This document shows, one piece after another, positions 10,187 to 19,526 of a stretch of 64,000 bases of DNA. The notes beneath the pieces are model-generated. The model saw only the letters and a list, made by a program, of their open reading frames with translations. It ran no database searches and was not told the origin of the DNA. Made by a program: the position numbers and the translations under genes. Every line of letters begins with the position of its first letter. Within the stretch, counting starts at the first letter, position 1. Origin of the DNA: Undibacter mobilis. Its GTDB lineage: Bacteria; Pseudomonadota; Alphaproteobacteria; Rhizobiales; Xanthobacteraceae. The stretch covers positions 1,102,501 to 1,166,500 of the forward strand of contig NZ_QRGO01000001.1 of NCBI RefSeq assembly GCF_003367195.1. The letters are read 5' to 3'.

Positions 10187-10313
10187 GCGCGCCCGCCCCG
10201 CGACAACGCGCCGTTGGGGACAGGCGGGGTCCCCGCCTTCGTCGCCCCTCCCGTCCGCATGACGGATTTGTTATCGATTCGGGACCGGGCACTCGCCGCG
10301 ACGAAAGCGTCCC

Positions 10314-10781
10314 ATGCTGCTGGTCAAGACCTATCTCGACAAGAGCGCGATCCACGGCCTCGGCGTTTTCGCTGCGGAGCGCATTCCCAAGGGCACGAAG
10401 ATCTGGCGGTTCGTCGAGGGTTTCGACCGCTGCTACACGCCAAAGCAGTTTGCGAAACTGCCGAAGGCGGCGCGCGATTTCCTGTCGAACTACGCGTACC
10501 GGGTCGATGGCGAAATCCTGTTCACCGTCGATAACGACCATCACATGAACCACGCCGAAAAGCCGAACACGATTCTGCGCGGCGGTTATGTGATCGCGGC
10601 ACGCACCATTCCCAAGGGTGCCGAAATCACGAACGACTACCGCGAGTTCGACCCTGAACTGTGCGCCGCGTTTCTCAAGACGCCGGCGAAGGCTTTGAAT
10701 GGGAAGGCGATGAACGGCAAGAGCCATCCGAAAGTGAATGGCAAGTCGCACCCGAAGGCCAACGGCAAGCCGAGGCGGTAG
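10314..10781 (+). CDS. SET-domain protein with NGK-repeat lysine-rich tail
   Basis: A 155-residue protein whose first ~120 residues form a SET domain: HGLGVFAAERIPKGTKIWRF at the start, DNDHHMNHAEKPNT as the N-H-S-like SAM-binding motif, and ARTIPKGAEITNDYREF with the catalytic tyrosine region. SET proteins methylate lysines; bacterial targets are mostly unknown. The last ~30 residues repeat N-G-K five times around two S-H-P-K blocks, a basic, probably unstructured tail that could be a substrate or a nucleic-acid contact. No zinc-binding pre-SET or post-SET domain is seen. A palindrome lies directly downstream. Confidence 0.85.
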   Translation: MLLVKTYLDKSAIHGLGVFAAERIPKGTKIWRFVEGFDRCYTPKQFAKLPKAARDFLSNYAYRVDGEILFTVDNDHHMNHAEKPNTILRGGYVIAARTIPKGAEITNDYREFDPELCAAFLKTPAKALNGKAMNGKSHPKVNGKSHPKANGKPRR

Positions 10782-10789
10782 CGATTGTC

Positions 10790-10812
10790 ATGGCCGGGCT
10801 TGACCCGGCCAT
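10790..10812. repeat. Intergenic palindrome downstream of the SET gene
   Basis: ATGGCCGGG (10790-10798) and CCCGGCCAT (10804-10812) form a perfect 9-bp stem around CTTGA. This resembles the TCATGGCCGGGCTTG-type palindromes I associate with Bradyrhizobium-like genomes. It may also act as the 3' hairpin of the SET gene. Confidence 0.75.
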
Positions 10813-10845
10813 CCCGCTTAGGGACGCATCACTAGCAAACAACAA

Positions 10846-10938
10846 ACTCCGTTCGCCCCCGCGAAAGCGGGGGCCAGTTCTTCATTGCTGAAACTTTAAC
10901 AAGGTTTGGGTCCCCGCTTTCGCGGGGACGAACGGAGT
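10846..10938. repeat. Composite inverted repeat with two GC-rich hairpins
   Basis: ACTCCGTTCG (10846-10855) is the inverse of CGAACGGAGT (10929-10938). Just inside each arm is a hairpin with a GC-rich stem: CCCCCGC-GAAA-GCGGGGG (10856-10873) and TCCCCGC-TTTC-GCGGGGA (10911-10928). The ~37 bases between them carry nothing recognisable. It looks like two copies, in opposite orientation, of a dispersed TTCGTCCCCGCGAAAGCGGGG-type element. Confidence 0.8.
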
Positions 10939-10966
10939 GTGTGGCCAACGCGCTGTGCGAAACAAA

Positions 10967-10990
10967 ACGGCCGGGCGCTCGCCCGGCCGT
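10967..10990 (-). terminator. Rho-independent terminator of parB
   Basis: ACGGCCGGGC and GCCCGGCCGT form a perfect 10-bp stem with a 4-base loop. On the minus strand the stem is followed by TTTTGTTTC. It lies 27 bases past the parB stop and would end the mnmE-mnmG-rsmG-parA-parB transcript. Confidence 0.8.
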
Positions 10991-11016
10991 GATGACAAAT
11001 CAAGACGTGACTGGCG

Positions 11017-11907
11017 CTAGCCGACCCCCAGCTTCCTCAGCACCGCGTCGAGCTGGTCGAGGTCCTTGTACTTGATCTGCAGCGTGCCCTTCTCGCCCTT
11101 GGCGTCGATCGACACATCGAGACCGAGCGCATCCGTCAGGCGCCGTTCCAGCGCGCGGATATCCGGGTCCTTCTGTTTGGCAACGCCCGCAGCGATCTTC
11201 TTCATCTGAAGATCCATCGTCGCATCGCCGGGCTTGGCGTTATCCTCGCGCACCCACTCCTCGAGCTGACGCACGCTCATGTTCTCGTCCACCGCCATTT
11301 CGGCGAGGACCTGCGCATTGGCATGGCCGACGAGGAGACGCGCGTGACCGGCCGACAGCTTGCCTTCACGCACCATGCGCTTGACCGGATCGGGCAGCTT
11401 CAGGAGGCGCACCAGATTGGCGACATAAGGCCGGCTCTTGCCGACGATCTGCGCCACCTGCTCCTGGGTGTGATTGCACTGCTCCATCAGCGCGACATAG
11501 CCGGCCGCTTCCTCGATGGCATTGAGGTCGGCGCGCTGCACGTTTTCGATGATCGCGAATTCGAGCGACTGCACATCGGTCGCATCGACAATGGCGATCG
11601 GCACTTCGTGCAGGTTGGCGCGCTGCGCCGCGCGCCAGCGGCGCTCGCCGGCGATGATCTCGAATTCGTTGTTCGGCAATTGGCGAACGACGATCGGCTG
11701 GATGATGCCGCGCTCCTTGATGGAGTCGGCAAGCTCAATGAGCTGCGCTTCGGTAAAGTCGCGGCGCGGATTGCGCGGGTTCGGATGCAGCTTTTCGACC
11801 GGCGCCTTGCGCGGACGGCGCGGTGAATTATCGGCGGCCGGCGAATCCTGCGCCGCTTCACCCATCAGCGAGGCAAGCCCTCGACCCAACCGCGAATGAT
11901 CTGCCAT
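11017..11907 (-). CDS. parB: Chromosome partitioning protein ParB
   Basis: A 296-residue CTP-dependent clamp that loads at parS and organises the origin region for segregation by ParA. Starting at the ATG at 11907 (MADHSRLGRGLASLMG) gives the usual length and the usual N terminus, including the conserved LGRGLxxL ParA-stimulating patch. The CTPase domain shows EIIAGERRWRAAQ and FAIIENVQRADLN; the central HTH has QEQVAQIVGKSRPYVANLVRLLKLP; the C-terminal dimer domain follows. An in-frame extension to 12099 exists but adds ~64 low-complexity residues. Transcribed after parA across a 192-base gap; both parS sites are upstream in the same gene group. Confidence 0.97.
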   Translation of the reverse strand: MADHSRLGRGLASLMGEAAQDSPAADNSPRRPRKAPVEKLHPNPRNPRRDFTEAQLIELADSIKERGIIQPIVVRQLPNNEFEIIAGERRWRAAQRANLHEVPIAIVDATDVQSLEFAIIENVQRADLNAIEEAAGYVALMEQCNHTQEQVAQIVGKSRPYVANLVRLLKLPDPVKRMVREGKLSAGHARLLVGHANAQVLAEMAVDENMSVRQLEEWVREDNAKPGDATMDLQMKKIAAGVAKQKDPDIRALERRLTDALGLDVSIDAKGEKGTLQIKYKDLDQLDAVLRKLGVG

Positions 11908-12099
11908 CGCCGCCGCTCCTGATGCCATCGACTCACGCCTTTTCTTGTTGTTGTCGTTCGACTCGTTATCGTTATGTGCCGGCTCGCCGCCCTGCCCGCG
12001 GATGCGGGCATCGAGACGCTCCATTCGTTCGGTAACGCTCATGCCGTCATGCGGCGGGACGCTTCCGGTCCGGTTTCGCAAGGGCGGCTTGAGCGACAC

Positions 12100-12996
12100 C
12101 TAGCCCGCTTTCAGCTCGCGTTCGCGCTGGATGATTTCGGTGGCGAGCCGCAGATAGGCTTCGCTGCCGACGCATTTGAGATCGTAGACCAGCACGGGCT
12201 TGCCGTAGGACGGCGCTTCCGAAATACGCACGTTGCGCGGGATCACGGTGTCGTAGACCTGCTTGCCCATGAACTGGCGCACATCGGCCACCACCTGGTT
12301 CGCCAGGTTGTTGCGCGAGTCGTACATCGTCATGACGATGCCGTGGATCGACAGAGTCGGATTGAGGTTCTTCTTCACTTCCTCGACGGTCTTGAGAAGC
12401 TGCGACAAACCTTCGAGCGCGAAGAACTCGCACTGCATCGGCACCAGGATCGAATTCGCCGCCGCCATGGCGTTGACGGTGATCAGGTTCAGCGACGGCG
12501 GGCAGTCCACCAGCACGTAAGTGAAGTTGAAGGCCGGCGAACCGTTGTTGATGTTGTTGAGCGCCGTGCGCAGCCGGAAGGCGCGGTCGCGCTGCTGGCC
12601 GATCTCGAGCTCGAGGCCGGACAGGTCCATGGTCGACGGCGCCAGATGAAGCTGCGGCACTGCGGTCGGGATGACCGCATCGCGCATCGGCGCCTGGCCG
12701 GTCATCACGTCATAGGTCGAGGTGCGGCGGGACTGATGCTCGATGCCGAGGCCCGTCGAGGCGTTGCCCTGCGGGTCGAGGTCGACGATCAGCACGTGTT
12801 CGCCGATCGCGGCCAGGGCCGTGCCGAGATTGATGGCGGTCGTGGTTTTGCCGACGCCGCCCTTCTGGTTGGCGATGGCGATAACGCGCGGGCCGGCGCC
12901 CGGCGTGGCGTTGGCCGAAATACCGGAAGCATTGGGTCGCTCGAACGGCACCACCTGCGGGCCGTTCGGGGGAAGGGTGTCGGGCGTGTCGGTCAT
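12100..12996 (-). CDS. parA: Chromosome partitioning ATPase ParA
   Basis: A 298-residue deviant Walker ATPase that forms the nucleoid-bound gradient along which ParB-parS complexes move. The deviant P-loop KGGVGKTT is intact in VIAIANQKGGVGKTTTAINL, with the signature lysine; the A' box DLDPQGNAS and Walker B-like YVLVDCPPSLN are also visible. About 38 residues of a proline/asparagine-rich leader precede the ATPase fold, in line with soj-type chromosomal ParA of Rhizobiales. Only 20 bases separate its start from the rsmG stop, so it is in the rsmG operon. Confidence 0.97.
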   Translation of the reverse strand: MTDTPDTLPPNGPQVVPFERPNASGISANATPGAGPRVIAIANQKGGVGKTTTAINLGTALAAIGEHVLIVDLDPQGNASTGLGIEHQSRRTSTYDVMTGQAPMRDAVIPTAVPQLHLAPSTMDLSGLELEIGQQRDRAFRLRTALNNINNGSPAFNFTYVLVDCPPSLNLITVNAMAAANSILVPMQCEFFALEGLSQLLKTVEEVKKNLNPTLSIHGIVMTMYDSRNNLANQVVADVRQFMGKQVYDTVIPRNVRISEAPSYGKPVLVYDLKCVGSEAYLRLATEIIQRERELKAG

Positions 12997-13016
12997 TGGC
13001 CTGGTCCGATGCGGCT

Positions 13017-13688
13017 TTAAGTTGCAGGCTGCGTCTTTAAGTTGCGGACGATCACGACGCAGCCGTCGGGACTCGTTTTACTGGGCACTTTGCGAGCGTC
13101 CAGCTTCCAATATTTAGAGGCCTCGGTCAATTCAGTATCAACATCTAGTCCTTTGAGGAACAGGCCAGTGGCCCCCCGCTCAATGAGAGGAAACGCCTGA
13201 TCGCACAGTGTTTTCAATGGGGCGAGCGCCCGCGCGCTCACCACATCCACACTGTTCACAGCACCGGCAACAAATTTTTCGATTCGTTCGGCGTGGACTT
13301 GCGCTGGCACGCCGGTTGCGCGAACGGCCTCGCGGAGGAAAGCAGCCTTCTTGCCGTTGCTCTCCACCAGGTGAACCATGGCGCCCGGCGTGTCGGCCAG
13401 CACGCAGGCCACCGGAATTGCGGGAAAGCCACCGCCAGAACCTAGATCGATCCAGGTCTTTGCGTCCGGCACCAGATCCATGAGCTGCAGCGAGTCCGCG
13501 ATGTGCCGGGTCCAGATGTGCGGGATCGTGGAGGGCGAGATCAGGTTCGTCGTCTGCTGCCACCGCAGCAACAGTTCGACATAGATGGCGAGGCGCTGAA
13601 GTGTTTCACGTGAAACAGGCGTAAGGGCCAGCGCGCGCGCCTTGTCGCCGGCGAGATCGAGCCCGCCCTGCCCCGTTGCTTTGCTCAC
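13017..13688 (-). CDS. rsmG: 16S rRNA (guanine527-N7)-methyltransferase RsmG (GidB)
   Basis: A 223-residue SAM-dependent methyltransferase that makes m7G527 in 16S rRNA. Motif I is [16 protein letters not shown], and [17 protein letters not shown] and [10 protein letters not shown] follow as in the family. It starts with GTG at 13688, overlapping the mnmG stop by four bases (GTGA). A perfect parS site (13602-13617) lies within its coding sequence. Confidence 0.96.
   Translation of the reverse strand: MSKATGQGGLDLAGDKARALALTPVSRETLQRLAIYVELLLRWQQTTNLISPSTIPHIWTRHIADSLQLMDLVPDAKTWIDLGSGGGFPAIPVACVLADTPGAMVHLVESNGKKAAFLREAVRATGVPAQVHAERIEKFVAGAVNSVDVVSARALAPLKTLCDQAFPLIERGATGLFLKGLDVDTELTEASKYWKLDARKVPSKTSPDGCVVIVRNLKTQPAT
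13602..13617. promoter_or_regulatory. parS: parS centromere site within rsmG
   Basis: A perfect 16-bp palindrome TGTTTCACGTGAAACA, the universal chromosomal parS sequence bound by ParB. It is embedded in the rsmG coding region, about 1.7 kb from parB. Confidence 0.95.
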
Positions 13689-15571
13689 GCGCTTTGTGCG
13701 GCCGGCTTCTTGCCGCGGCCGCGCTTCACATGAGCAACGAGAAGAGTCAGCGCCGCCGGCGTGATGCCATCGATCTTGGCGGCGTGGCCGATGGTGCGCG
13801 GCTGATGCTTGATGAGCTTCTGCTTGGCTTCGTTCGACAGCCCGGGCAGCGACGCGTAATCGAAGTTCTCCGGCAATACGAAGCCTTCGTCGCGCCGATA
13901 GGCCTCGATATCGGCGTTCTGCCGGCTCAGATAGACGTCGTATTTGGCGTCGATCTCGATCTGCTCGGCAATCTTCGGCGCCAGACCGCCGAACTGCGGC
14001 CAGATGCGCGCCAGATCGCTGATCGCAATATGCGGATAGGACAACAATTCGAATGCTGTCCGCCGCTGGCCGTCCTGATTGAGGGTGAGGCCGTGCTTTT
14101 CAGCCTCGTTCGGCGTCAGCGACACCGAATGAGCGAAAGCGCGAGCGTCATCGAGGGCATCCTGCTTGCGGCGATGAGACTGCGCCCTCTTCGTACCCAC
14201 ACAGCCGATGGCAATGCCCTTGTCGGTCAGGCGCTGATCGGCGTTGTCAGCCCGGAGCCGGAGCCGATATTCGGCGCGTGAGGTGAACATGCGATAGGGC
14301 TCGTTGACGCCCCGGGTCGTGAGGTCGTCGACCATGACGCCGATATAGGATTCGGCTCGATCGAAGGTGATGGCTTCAGCGCCGGATGCCAGAGCCGCCG
14401 CGTTGAGACCGGCCAAAAGACCTTGTGCAGCGGCCTCTTCGTAGCCCGTGGTGCCGTTGATCTGGCCTGCCAGGAACAGCCCGGGCAGCTTTTTGGTCTC
14501 CAAGGTCAGCTTGAGCTGCCGCGGGTCGACGAAATCGTACTCGATGGCATAGCCAGGACGGACGATCCGGGTCTTTTCCAGCCCCGGGATCGAGGCGACG
14601 ATGGCGGCCTGCACCTCCTCCGGCAGCGACGTCGAGATGCCATTGGGATAGACGGTCGTATCGTCCAGCCCTTCCGGCTCCAGAAAGATCTGGTGGCCGT
14701 CACGCTCGCCAAAACGGACGATCTTGTCCTCGATCGACGGGCAGTAACGCGGCCCGGTCGAAGCGATCTGTCCGGAGTACATCGGCGAGCGATGGACATT
14801 GGCGCGGATGACCTCATGGGTCGCCGGCGTGGTCCGGGTGATGCCACACTCGATCTGAGGAGTCGTGATCCGCTCGGTCAGCATGGAGAATGGCTCCGGC
14901 GGCGCGTCGCCGGGCTGCATCTCGAGCGCCTTCCAATCGATGGTGCTGCCGTCGAGCCGCGGTGGAGTGCCGGTCTTGAGACGGCCAAGCGTCAGACCGG
15001 CCCTTTCCAGGGTCTTAGACAGGCCCAAAGCCGGGGCCTCACCGACACGGCCGGCCGGAATCTGTTTCTCACCGATATGGATGAGGCCGCGCAGGAAGGT
15101 GCCGGTGGTCAGAACCACTGCGGCGCAGGCGATTTCCCGGCCGTCGGCCAGTCGAACACCGGCCACCCGGCCGGCCTTGACGATGAGATCGTCCGCCTCG
15201 CCCTGCACGAAGTCGAGGTTCGGCGTAGCCTTGATCGCGGCCTGCATGGCGGCGGCATAGAGCTTGCGGTCGGCCTGGGCGCGCGGTCCGCGGACGGCGG
15301 GCCCCTTGCGGCGGTTCAGAACCCTGAACTGGATGCCGCCCTGGTCCGCAACCCGACCCATCAGACCATCGAGGGCGTCGATCTCGCGCACCAGATGGCC
15401 CTTGCCGAGCCCGCCAATCGCGGGATTGCAGGACATGGCGCCGACGGTTTCGAACTTGTGCGAAATCAGCGCCGTACGCGCACCCATCCGCGCAGCCACG
15501 GCGGCGGCTTCACAGCCCGCGTGGCCGCCGCCGATTACGGCGACGTCGAATTGGATGCTCCTATCGGACAT
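13685..15571 (-). CDS. mnmG: tRNA uridine-5-carboxymethylaminomethyl modification enzyme MnmG (GidA)
   Basis: A 628-residue FAD protein that with MnmE installs the cmnm5 group on U34 of certain tRNAs. The FAD dinucleotide fold is [16 protein letters not shown] near the N terminus; [32 protein letters not shown] and [10 protein letters not shown] are family signatures, as is the C-terminal domain ending with helical basic sequence. The start is the ATG at 15571 ([10 protein letters not shown]); upstream in-frame sequence belongs to the mnmE end. It overlaps rsmG by four bases and is separated from mnmE by a parS-containing 77-base gap. Confidence 0.97.
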   Translation of the reverse strand: MSDRSIQFDVAVIGGGHAGCEAAAVAARMGARTALISHKFETVGAMSCNPAIGGLGKGHLVREIDALDGLMGRVADQGGIQFRVLNRRKGPAVRGPRAQADRKLYAAAMQAAIKATPNLDFVQGEADDLIVKAGRVAGVRLADGREIACAAVVLTTGTFLRGLIHIGEKQIPAGRVGEAPALGLSKTLERAGLTLGRLKTGTPPRLDGSTIDWKALEMQPGDAPPEPFSMLTERITTPQIECGITRTTPATHEVIRANVHRSPMYSGQIASTGPRYCPSIEDKIVRFGERDGHQIFLEPEGLDDTTVYPNGISTSLPEEVQAAIVASIPGLEKTRIVRPGYAIEYDFVDPRQLKLTLETKKLPGLFLAGQINGTTGYEEAAAQGLLAGLNAAALASGAEAITFDRAESYIGVMVDDLTTRGVNEPYRMFTSRAEYRLRLRADNADQRLTDKGIAIGCVGTKRAQSHRRKQDALDDARAFAHSVSLTPNEAEKHGLTLNQDGQRRTAFELLSYPHIAISDLARIWPQFGGLAPKIAEQIEIDAKYDVYLSRQNADIEAYRRDEGFVLPENFDYASLPGLSNEAKQKLIKHQPRTIGHAAKIDGITPAALTLLVAHVKRGRGKKPAAQSA

Positions 15572-15623
15572 GCCCGTCCCTTTACCGGACGAGCCCAAAA
15601 CGGTCAAAACCTTCGTCGCCCAA

Positions 15624-15639
15624 TGTTTCACGTGAAACA
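15624..15639. promoter_or_regulatory. parS: parS centromere site between mnmE and mnmG
   Basis: The same perfect TGTTTCACGTGAAACA 16-mer, extended here by three more complementary bases on each side to a 22-bp palindrome (15621-15642). It lies in the short mnmE-mnmG junction. Confidence 0.95.
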
Positions 15640-15648
15640 TTGGCGTCC

Positions 15649-17238
15649 TCATTTGCCGATGCAGAAATCCCGGAAAATGATGTCCAGGACGTCCTCGACG
15701 TCCACCCGCCCCGCAAGGCGTCCGAGTTCCATGGCGGCCTGCCGGAGCTGCTCGGCCAGAAGCTCTTCCTCCCCGCCGGTACTCCAAGACCGGTCAAGGG
15801 CGCCGTTCAAAATATGCTGCACTGCAGCAAGAATGTCGCGGTGCCTTGCGCGCGCCACCAACGACTGTTCGGCGCCGGCCAGCATCGTCGCCGCGAAGGA
15901 TGAGAGACGGCTCATCAGCCGATCCAGCCCAAGACCTTCCGAGGCCGAAAGGATGAACTCATCTTCACTCGAAAACGAAACACCATATTCATTCTTATAA
16001 GCACTTGTTTTATCACTTAAAATACCCGTGGACAAAGACGGATTTCTTGATTCATTTATATTGACAGCGCTCGCCAAGGCTGCCCGAGAGCGGCCGGCCT
16101 GGGTGGCAGCCTGAGCGCCGCCTCTCCGACGCGGCGTGCTCTCGGCTGCGCTGGCGGCGCCGATCTTGGCTCCGCTCGCATTTCCCATTGTGCGCAGCAT
16201 TTCCGCATCCATGCTGCGCACAAGATCGGCCTTGTTCCTGATCTGCCAAACCGGGACCGCGCGACCCGCCTCGGCCAAGTCCGGTGTCGGCGCGTCCGAC
16301 TTTCCCGCACTCGCGTCGGTCACCCACAGCACCAGGTCGGCCGCGGCCGCCCGTTCGCGGGCCCGGCGTACTCCCTCCATCTCGACCGGATCGCCGGTCT
16401 CGCGAACGCCGGCCGTGTCGAGCAAAGTCAGCGGATAGCCCCCGAGGTCGAGATGCACCTCGATCACGTCGCGGGTGGTTCCGGCATAGGGAGACACGAT
16501 CGCGACTTCGCGCCGCGCCAGGCGGTTGAGCAAGGTGGACTTCCCGGCGTTCGGCGGTCCCGCGATGGCGACGACCAGCCCGTCGCGCAGCCGCTCGCCG
16601 CGCCGACCATCGGCCAGCGCGGTGGCGATCTCGTCCCGCAATTCCTGCACGATCGCGAGTGCCGGCCCGACCAGATCCTCCGGCACATCGGCCTCGTCCG
16701 AAAAATCAATGCGGGCCTCAACCAGCGCCAGCGCGCGGACGAGCCGTTCGCGCCACGCTTCAGCGCGATCGCCGAGCTGACCTTTCATCTGTCGGAAGGC
16801 GAGCCGCCGCTGGGCTTCGGTCTCGGCAGACACCAGATCGGCCAGGCCTTCCACGGCCGTCAAATCGAGCTTGCCGTTTTCGAAGCCACGCCGCGTGAAC
16901 TCGCCCGGCTCCGCCATCCGCAAACCGTCGATACGGCTGAGCGCATCGAGAATGCCGGCGATCACCGCCGGGCCGCCATGGCCCTGTAATTCGGCGACAT
17001 CTTCGCCGGTCTCGCTGTTCGGCGCCGGAAACCAGAGCGCCAGCGCCTCATCGATGATTTCGCTGGATTCTGGATCGCGGATACGGGCGATCCGCGCCTG
17101 GCGCGGCGCCGGAATTTTCACGCCGAGCGCTTCCAGCGCGGCGCCAGCGCGCGGACCGGAAATGCGGATCACGGCAATGGCGGCAGGCGGCCGACCGGAG
17201 GAGAGGGCGAAAATCGTTGAGCGAGAAGAGTCCGGCAT
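15649..17238 (-). CDS. mnmE: tRNA modification GTPase MnmE (TrmE) with a GTPase-domain insertion
   Basis: MnmE, partner of MnmG in U34 modification. With the start at 17238 (17241 also possible) it has 529 residues, about 75 more than E. coli MnmE. Order: N-terminal formyl-THF-binding domain (1-120), helical domain, G domain with G1 GPPNAGKS (227-234), TTRD (254-257), DTAG (274-277) and G4 NKAD (335-338), and the C-terminal CIGK that carries the catalytic cysteine. The extra sequence lies between G4 and G5 (SAS at 431-433), where about 20 residues are normal and 92 are found. Its DNA is a palindrome (16084-16145) followed by a strongly AT-rich stretch (15965-16065). All catalytic motifs are intact, so it is probably functional. 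Confidence 0.95.
   Translation of the reverse strand: MPDSSRSTIFALSSGRPPAAIAVIRISGPRAGAALEALGVKIPAPRQARIARIRDPESSEIIDEALALWFPAPNSETGEDVAELQGHGGPAVIAGILDALSRIDGLRMAEPGEFTRRGFENGKLDLTAVEGLADLVSAETEAQRRLAFRQMKGQLGDRAEAWRERLVRALALVEARIDFSDEADVPEDLVGPALAIVQELRDEIATALADGRRGERLRDGLVVAIAGPPNAGKSTLLNRLARREVAIVSPYAGTTRDVIEVHLDLGGYPLTLLDTAGVRETGDPVEMEGVRRARERAAAADLVLWVTDASAGKSDAPTPDLAEAGRAVPVWQIRNKADLVRSMDAEMLRTMGNASGAKIGAASAAESTPRRRGGAQAATQAGRSRAALASAVNINESRNPSLSTGILSDKTSAYKNEYGVSFSSEDEFILSASEGLGLDRLMSRLSSFAATMLAGAEQSLVARARHRDILAAVQHILNGALDRSWSTGGEEELLAEQLRQAAMELGRLAGRVDVEDVLDIIFRDFCIGK
15960..16150. repeat. Palindromic and AT-rich insertion inside mnmE
   Basis: CCGAGAGC (16084-16091) is the inverse of GCTCTCGG (16138-16145), and GGCTGCC (16078-16084) of GGCAGCC (16105-16111). 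On the mnmE strand this ~70-base palindromic unit is read in frame as a small, Arg/Ala-rich peptide. Next to it, 15965-16065 is visibly AT-rich against the GC-rich neighbourhood. The pair resembles in-frame protein-coding palindromic elements such as the Rickettsia RPEs. Confidence 0.6.
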
Positions 17239-17298
17239 CATGCAGCAGGCAAACGCCCAACTGCGCCTCACGTCAAGACTGAGCGTCGCGACGAGGCA

Positions 17299-17688
17299 TC
17301 AGCTCCGCTTGCCCACGTAAGCCATGCACTCAAGCTCCAGCTGCGCGCCGAGCGCGAGGCCGTTGCAGCCGAAGGCCGAGCGGGCGGGCAGCCGCCCCGG
17401 ATCGAAATAAGTGACATAGACCTTGTTGAAGTCCGGCCACTTCGCCATGTCGGCCATCATCACCGTCACCTTGAAGACGTCGGCAAAGGAGAGGCCGTTT
17501 TCCTTCAAGACCGCGCCGATATTCTCCATGGTCTGACGCGCCTCGGCCTCCATGCCGCCCGGCACCAGCTCAAGCGTGCCCGGCCTGTTGCCGAGCTGAC
17601 CCGACAAATAAAGCACATCACCAACCTGCACGGCCTGGCTGAAGGGGAGCTTGAGGGCCTGCGCCGCAGGTGAATTTATGAACTTCAT
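17299..17688 (-). CDS. RidA family (YjgF/YER057c/UK114) protein
   Basis: A 129-residue RidA-family protein. Family members hydrolyse reactive enamines/imines such as 2-aminoacrylate released by PLP enzymes. The conserved arginine lies in LPARSAFGCNGLALGA, close to the R-S-x-x-G/V pattern of active RidA, and the protein ends with ELECMAYVG. The ATG at 17688 (MKFINSPAAQALKLPF) is chosen because it gives the family length. It lies between mnmE and a divergent secreted esterase. Confidence 0.88.
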   Translation of the reverse strand: MKFINSPAAQALKLPFSQAVQVGDVLYLSGQLGNRPGTLELVPGGMEAEARQTMENIGAVLKENGLSFADVFKVTVMMADMAKWPDFNKVYVTYFDPGRLPARSAFGCNGLALGAQLELECMAYVGKRS

Positions 17689-17855
17689 GAACGTTCGTCC
17701 GCCCTTTGCATGCAAATCGACAATCTGCCGGAACATCGTATTCGTGCCAGCAGGCACTCTACGCAATTTCGCTTAATTGAACTTTGCCGAATGGCTGGTC
17801 TCATGAACCCAGCAAGCTCGGCCTGGACCGGCGGCAAAATATAAGCGGACAAACG

Positions 17856-19457
17856 ATGACGAAATGCTTCTGGATGACGTCGGCGATAAGTCTCCTTCTG
17901 TTGGCCGGTTCGCCGGCTCTCGCGCAGAAGAACGATCCCGCCGTCGTGCGCACGACCACCGGTCCGCTGCGCGGCGTCATCCACGACGGCTTGCGCGAGT
18001 TCAAAGGCATTCCCTATGCGCAGCCGCCGGTCGGCGATCTGCGCTGGGCGCTGCCCAGGCCTGCCAAGCCATGGAAGGACGTCCGGGATGCAACGATGTA
18101 TGGCGCGGCCTGCCCGCAGGTCTCGCGCTACGGCCTGACCGAAGCCAGCAACGATGAAGACTGCCTGACGCTCAACATTACCGCACCCTACGATGGCAAG
18201 CCTTCGCGCAAGAAGCCGGTGTTCGTGTGGATCCACGGCGGCGCCTTTGTGGGCGGCTCAAGCGCGCTCTACCCACTGGGCAATCTGGCCACGGCCGGTG
18301 ATCTCGTCGTCGTGTCGCTCAACTACCGGCTCGGCGTGTTCGGCTTCATGGCGCATCCTGGTTTCGACAAATCCTATAACGGCGGCTACGGCCTCAAGGA
18401 TCAGCGCCTGGCGCTGACCTGGGTGAAGAAGAACATCGCCGCTTTCGGCGGCGATCCGAACAACATCACTATCGCCGGCGAGTCGGCCGGCGGTGCCGGC
18501 GTGTGCATGCATGTTATTGCGCCGCAGGAAACGCGCGGCCTGTTCAACCGGGCCATAATGCAGAGCGCCGGCTGCGCCACGCCGATGCACACCGTGAAGG
18601 AAGCGGCCAAGATCGGCGAGGCCGTCGCCAAAGCGGTCGGCTGCACCGACGCCAAAACAGCCGTCGCCTGCATGCGCAAAAAGCCGGTGGCCGACCTGAC
18701 CGCAGCGGCGAGCAAGGCCGGCGAAAGCGACCTCATGGCTTTTGAGCCAGCGGTCGGCGCCAGGACGGTACCGCTTCAGGCCGCGGAGGCGTTTCGCACC
18801 GGCCAGTTCGTGCGCGTGCCGGTGATCAACGGCGGTACGCGCGACGAAATGCGACTTTATCTCGCTTATGAAGTTCAGGCCGGCGCGAAGGTCACCGCCG
18901 ACAATTACGCCGACAAGATCAAGGCAATCTACGGCGCCAATGCCGACGCCATCGTGAAAAAGTACCCGGCGGCGAACTATTCATCGCCGGCTGCCGCACT
19001 CGGCACCGTGATGTCTGACTTCCACCCCACGGTGGGACTGAACAACTGCATCTATCTCGAACAGGCCAAACTGATGCGCAAACGTGTGCCGGTCCATGAA
19101 CTGGTGTTCGGCGATCGCGACGCGCCGCCAGTGACCACCGACCCCGGATTCGAAATGGGCGCCGTCCACTCGTCCGAGCTGCCCTATTTCTTTCCGCACT
19201 TCGACAACACCAGCAAGGTCGCGGGACCGGACCTGAAGCCGGCATCGCTGGCGATGGCGAAACAAATGACGGCCTACTGGACGAGCTTTGCCCGAAACGG
19301 CAAGCCGGTCGCAACGAACGGCCCGGCCTGGCGGCTGTTCAAGGCGGATGGCGACGTCATGCGCTTCGATCCGGGCAAGGTGGGGCCGTTCGATGCCGGC
19401 GCCGCGCACAATTGCGCCTTCTGGAAAACGCTGTATCCGGCCTATCTGACACAATAG
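17856..19457 (+). CDS. Secreted type-B carboxylesterase
   Basis: A 533-residue alpha/beta hydrolase of the carboxylesterase/lipase type-B family. A signal peptide ([24 protein letters not shown] region) predicts export. Family markers: [33 protein letters not shown] as oxyanion hole, the nucleophile elbow [17 protein letters not shown] near the acid residue, and the catalytic His in [13 protein letters not shown]. It would hydrolyse carboxylic esters in the periplasm or outside; the substrate cannot be told. The ATG at 17856 is preferred over the upstream in-frame ATG at 17784 because it begins the signal peptide. Confidence 0.92.
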   Translation: MTKCFWMTSAISLLLLAGSPALAQKNDPAVVRTTTGPLRGVIHDGLREFKGIPYAQPPVGDLRWALPRPAKPWKDVRDATMYGAACPQVSRYGLTEASNDEDCLTLNITAPYDGKPSRKKPVFVWIHGGAFVGGSSALYPLGNLATAGDLVVVSLNYRLGVFGFMAHPGFDKSYNGGYGLKDQRLALTWVKKNIAAFGGDPNNITIAGESAGGAGVCMHVIAPQETRGLFNRAIMQSAGCATPMHTVKEAAKIGEAVAKAVGCTDAKTAVACMRKKPVADLTAAASKAGESDLMAFEPAVGARTVPLQAAEAFRTGQFVRVPVINGGTRDEMRLYLAYEVQAGAKVTADNYADKIKAIYGANADAIVKKYPAANYSSPAAALGTVMSDFHPTVGLNNCIYLEQAKLMRKRVPVHELVFGDRDAPPVTTDPGFEMGAVHSSELPYFFPHFDNTSKVAGPDLKPASLAMAKQMTAYWTSFARNGKPVATNGPAWRLFKADGDVMRFDPGKVGPFDAGAAHNCAFWKTLYPAYLTQ

Positions 19458-19526
19458 GGTCGTTCGGCTTCACCGGCGAAGCGGCTGACGTCCCAAGCGC
19501 CGCTTCCCCTATCGCGATCGGTATTC

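Noticed and set aside
11908..12099. Longer parB start
   Set aside because: The added residues are low-complexity and not ParB-like; the usual N terminus begins at 11907. The extension cannot be fully excluded.
14423..16000. A 525-codon open frame on the plus strand
   Set aside because: It is antisense to mnmG and the 3' part of mnmE, both of which have complete family signatures. High-GC codon usage leaves the opposite strand open.
15649..17238. Frameshift or pseudogene in mnmE
   Set aside because: The extra sequence is in frame, and all GTPase motifs and the C-terminal CIGK are intact.
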